From the NCBI GenBank assembly GCA_022592435.1, contig JABYQS010000980.1:1-10266 (forward strand): a DNA stretch of 10,266 nt, in the 5' to 3' direction. The notes under the pieces were generated by a model. The model saw nothing but the letters and a program-made list of their open reading frames with translations, searched no databases and was not told the DNA's origin. This stretch comes from Cerioporus squamosus (taxonomy: Eukaryota; Basidiomycota; Agaricomycetes; Polyporales; Polyporaceae). The position numbers and the translations under genes were made by a program. Every line of letters begins with the position of its first letter. Position 1 is the first letter of the stretch. Positions 7,995 to 10,266 of the stretch are shown here, piece after piece.

Positions 7995-9068
7995 CAGTGT
8001 TGCGCGAGTCATCGCGCGTCAGTCGGGGTGCGACGGCTGGTCGAATTGCACGAGGGTAGAGGGCGGAGAAGGCTGGTGAGCAGCGCTGAGGACTGGGGAA
8101 GTGTCGTGTCGTGCGTCGTGAATATGAGAGCACGGCGTCCGGGCGAACCGCGGGGTTGAGCATTGAGGCTGAGATTGGCGCGAAGGCGGTGGTACGTAGG
8201 CGGTATCTGGTGCCATTCGTCCACGCTGCCGGCGCGTTCGCGTGACGGTCGAGACGGTGGCCTTGCGCGTGGGTTTCGTGAGCGAGGGGGTGACGTGATG
8301 GGCAGACAGAGGGCGACGGCGAGTTAATGGCTACCGGATGGTGTCTTGTACGGGTGAGGCGGAGGAACACTGCGCACTGCGCGGCGAGTGTTGAGCAGCG
8401 TGTTGGCTTACTCAGTGGTAGGACATGTCGCGAAGACAATGATTTGTATGGCGTACCATGTATGTGATATTGGCATTGTGCCCCTTGTGTATGAGCGCGT
8501 GCGGGCGGCGGTTCGGAAGACCTGCATGGTACTGAGTGTCGCAGACAGGGTGCCGGTGAATAGGAGAGCGCCACGAGAACGCGTAGAGCGACATACCTGG
8601 TGTGTTCTGCACGCTACTGCCCTGCGCAGACCTGCCTGGCTGCATGCGCGTTCACGCCTCCACGCGTCCCTCTGCTCAGCCTCGTCCGCGTCCGCTCCGC
8701 CACCGCCGAGTGAGAGCAAAGAGAGCGCAGAGGGAGAGCGAAGGCCGTCCTGACGCGTCTTGAGCGCGGTCGACGAGCGATCGGACGTTTGGCTGCGTTT
8801 GGCACGACGACCGCGCACGCTGACGTCACCGCGTCCTCATGTGCCGGCAAGGGCCGCCGGTGAGTGGCAGTACTCGAGTACAGTTGGAAACATGGACTTG
8901 GGTACCGCGCGTTGGGCGCATCTGTAGACTTACATGAACATCGCTACCACGTATGTGCAGCACATCCTCGTGCACAAGGATGCAGACACGTCGCACAATT
9001 TGGTGAGGACGTCGCACACCAGTGAACGGGAGTCCAACCGCGGCAGGCGCTTCTCCGGTCCGAGGAAA
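7995..9068. other. Spacer between the small gene and TFC4
   Basis: No gene is supported. A minus-strand frame at 7921-8574 and a plus-strand frame at 8388-8753 are open but overlap each other and the small gene, have skewed Arg/Pro/Ser/His composition and show no domain. The stretch 8395-8540 is rich in GTATG and ATGTAT words and less GC-rich. It may hold 3' exons of the small gene or part of the TFC4 promoter, but I see no element strong enough to name. Confidence 0.4.
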
Positions 9069-9136
9069 CCTCGTTCTACCTCGTTCTGTTCAACCATCAC
9101 CACCTCCCGCTCGCTCGCGGTGGACCACAATACAGT
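9069..9136 (+). promoter_or_regulatory. CT-rich leader of TFC4
   Basis: The 68 bases before the TFC4 ATG are pyrimidine-rich. They include a tandem 10-bp word (CCTCGTTCTA at 9069-9078, then CCTCGTTCTG at 9079-9088) and a CACCTCCCGCTCGCTCGC stretch. CT-rich tracts just before the ATG mark transcription start zones of many fungal housekeeping genes. No TATA box is obvious upstream. The context before the ATG (ATACAGT) is unremarkable. Confidence 0.4.
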
Positions 9137-10266
9137 ATGAACGGCGAGGAATGGGAGTACACTGGTACGTTTGGGTTGCTGGTATCAAGGTACAAGCAAT
9201 CTCACCGCCGCAGACGAGGACGCGGAGGGCTCAGAAGACTACGAGTCGACATCCGACTCCGAAAGCGAGGAAGACGAGGAAGACGACCGCGGCGAGGGTC
9301 CGAGCTCGCTGGTAGCAGCAGCAGAGGCGGAAGATGCACGCGCGGAGGCCGCAATAGAAGGGGACTTTGACCGGCTCATTCAGAACATCCGCGAGGCGGG
9401 AGATGGCTCGAGCTCCGGGATGCTCAACAAGATGTGGGACATCAACCTGGAGGAGCGCGAGGCAGAGTTTAGGGACGACTTGCGCGCAGCGTCCGGAGTG
9501 GGCAAACCGAAGAAGAAGGTGCGTTTCGGCCAACCTTATGTCCCCCTCCCCTCCTGAACAGCAAGCAGCGCGGACGGAGGTCGGGACCCGTGCTCTCGCA
9601 GGAGGTGCGCGCACTCATCGGGGACGGTAACCAAGCGTACATCGACGGGAACGTTCAAGAGGCTATCCGGGTCATGCAGGAGGTCATCCGCATCGAGCCC
9701 CGCGCGCCCCAGCCGTGGAAGGTCCTCGCGCAGTGTCACGACGACATGGGCGAGAGCAAGAAAGGACTGCAGCTGCGCATCATGGCCGCGCACCTGCATC
9801 ATGACCCCGACGAGTGGGCGGAGTTGGCAGAAAAGTCACGGTGAGCACCCCTACGCGCCGTCTTCCCGTATACGTCTGCTGAAGGACATATGGCAGAGCG
9901 TTGCAGTACCACCAGCAGGCCTTGTATTGCTATGGCAAGATCTACCACCTTGACCCGACGAACATGGGTGCGCTGTGGGACCGCGCTTCGCTCGCGAAGG
10001 AGGTTGGAGATATGAAGATCGCCCGGTCCACGATGCTCACGATGCTCAGGCGGCTCCCGTACAACCTGACCGTGCTCGACGAAATACGCCCCATCCTCAT
10101 CGAGCTCAACGACCTCGCGCTGTGTGCTCGACTCTTCCAGACCGCGTTTGAGCACTATGTCGTTGAGTTCCCCACAGGCCGCGGCATTGATCCGGACACA
10201 GGAGCAGAGGTCCCGGGTGGCGGGTTCACTCTCATGCACATCCTCGTGCTCGCGGACCTCTACAAC
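9137..10266 (+). CDS. TFC4: TFIIIC TPR subunit (Tfc4/Sfc4/GTF3C3), 5' part, exons 1-4
   Basis: This subunit of the TFIIIC tauA module binds the A-box side of Pol III promoters (tRNA genes) and recruits TFIIIB through its TPR repeats. Exons seen: 9137-9164, 9214-9518, 9569-9840 and 9897 onward. Introns are 49, 50 and 56 nt with donors GTACGT, GTGCGT and GTGAGC and CAG acceptors; phases 1, 0 and 2 fit throughout. Acceptor 9565 instead of 9568 would add one Gln. The ATG at 9137 gives MNGEEWEYT, then an acidic stretch (about residues 10-36) rich in Glu, Asp and Ser, as in the family. Residues 80-115 hold the LEEREAEFRDDLRAASG and basic KPKKK segments that precede the TPRs. TPR-like helices follow: LSQEVRALIGDGNQAYIDGN, VQEAIRVMQEVIRIEPRAP and LWDRASLAKEVGD. 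The frame is still open at 10266 (residue 325) and continues at position 1. The family assignment is from recognition of the conserved motifs. Confidence 0.9.

Noticed and set aside
7921..8574. 217-codon minus-strand frame
   Set aside because: Composition is Arg/Pro/Ser/His-rich with no domain, and it overlaps the better-supported spliced gene on the plus strand. Long open frames are expected by chance in GC-rich DNA.
9590..9844. Independent 84-codon gene starting at GTG 9590
   Set aside because: The GTG is an internal Val codon of TFC4 exon 3. The apparent stop at the end lies in the intron that begins at 9841.
1..10266. A replicating plasmid, virus or transposon as the source of the circular structure
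   Set aside because: No Rep, polymerase, integrase, reverse transcriptase or transposase motif, no long terminal repeats and no long terminal inverted repeats were seen. The main recognisable gene is a eukaryotic housekeeping gene.

Overview
This window looks like nuclear DNA of a basidiomycete fungus, probably an agaricomycete mushroom. The evidence is GC-rich coding DNA, many very short introns (47-61 nt) with GTRNGY donors, CTRAY-like branch sites and YAG acceptors, and fungal promoters built on a CT-rich tract just before the ATG. No bacterial operon, Shine-Dalgarno pattern, tRNA, rRNA, CRISPR array or plasmid replication gene is visible.

The main gene encodes the TPR subunit of RNA polymerase III transcription factor TFIIIC (yeast TFC4, fission yeast sfc4, human GTF3C3), and it is split between the two ends of the window. 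It starts at 9137, runs through four exons and leaves the right edge at 10266 in mid-exon. Position 1 continues that exon at exactly the next codon. The gene then proceeds through eight more exons to 1718, with every intron phase consistent. Joined end to start, this gives an intact reading frame of 756 codons. The simplest explanation is that the window is a circular sequence (or one unit of a head-to-tail tandem repeat) cut open inside the gene. TFIIIC homology stops abruptly after residue 756, where a His-Gln dipeptide is followed by unrelated sequence. The C-terminal TPR part is absent. Position 1718/1719 is therefore the best candidate for the real rearrangement or circularisation junction.

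Region by region: 1-1718, middle of TFC4; 1719-4008, gene-poor spacer with a small minisatellite (about 1866-1975) and a diverged tandem array with units of about 225-340 bp (about 2151-3016 and probably beyond); 4009-4801 minus strand, an unrecognised two-exon gene for a basic, nuclear-looking protein, with a decayed or missed 5' part up to about 5269; 5270-7447, mostly spacer with one weak open frame (5598-6188) and internal repeats (about 6340-7165); 7448-7994 plus strand, a small intron-rich gene with a TATA box and CT-rich leader that is hidden from ordinary ORF searches; 7995-9068, spacer; 9069-9136, the CT-rich TFC4 leader; 9137-10266, the 5' part of TFC4.

The genes do not form a pathway. 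If the molecule is circular, 1719-9136 is most simply the native region upstream of TFC4, joined to the middle of TFC4 at 1718/1719. That is what an extrachromosomal circle cut from one chromosomal locus, or a local tandem duplication, would look like. An assembly artefact remains possible.
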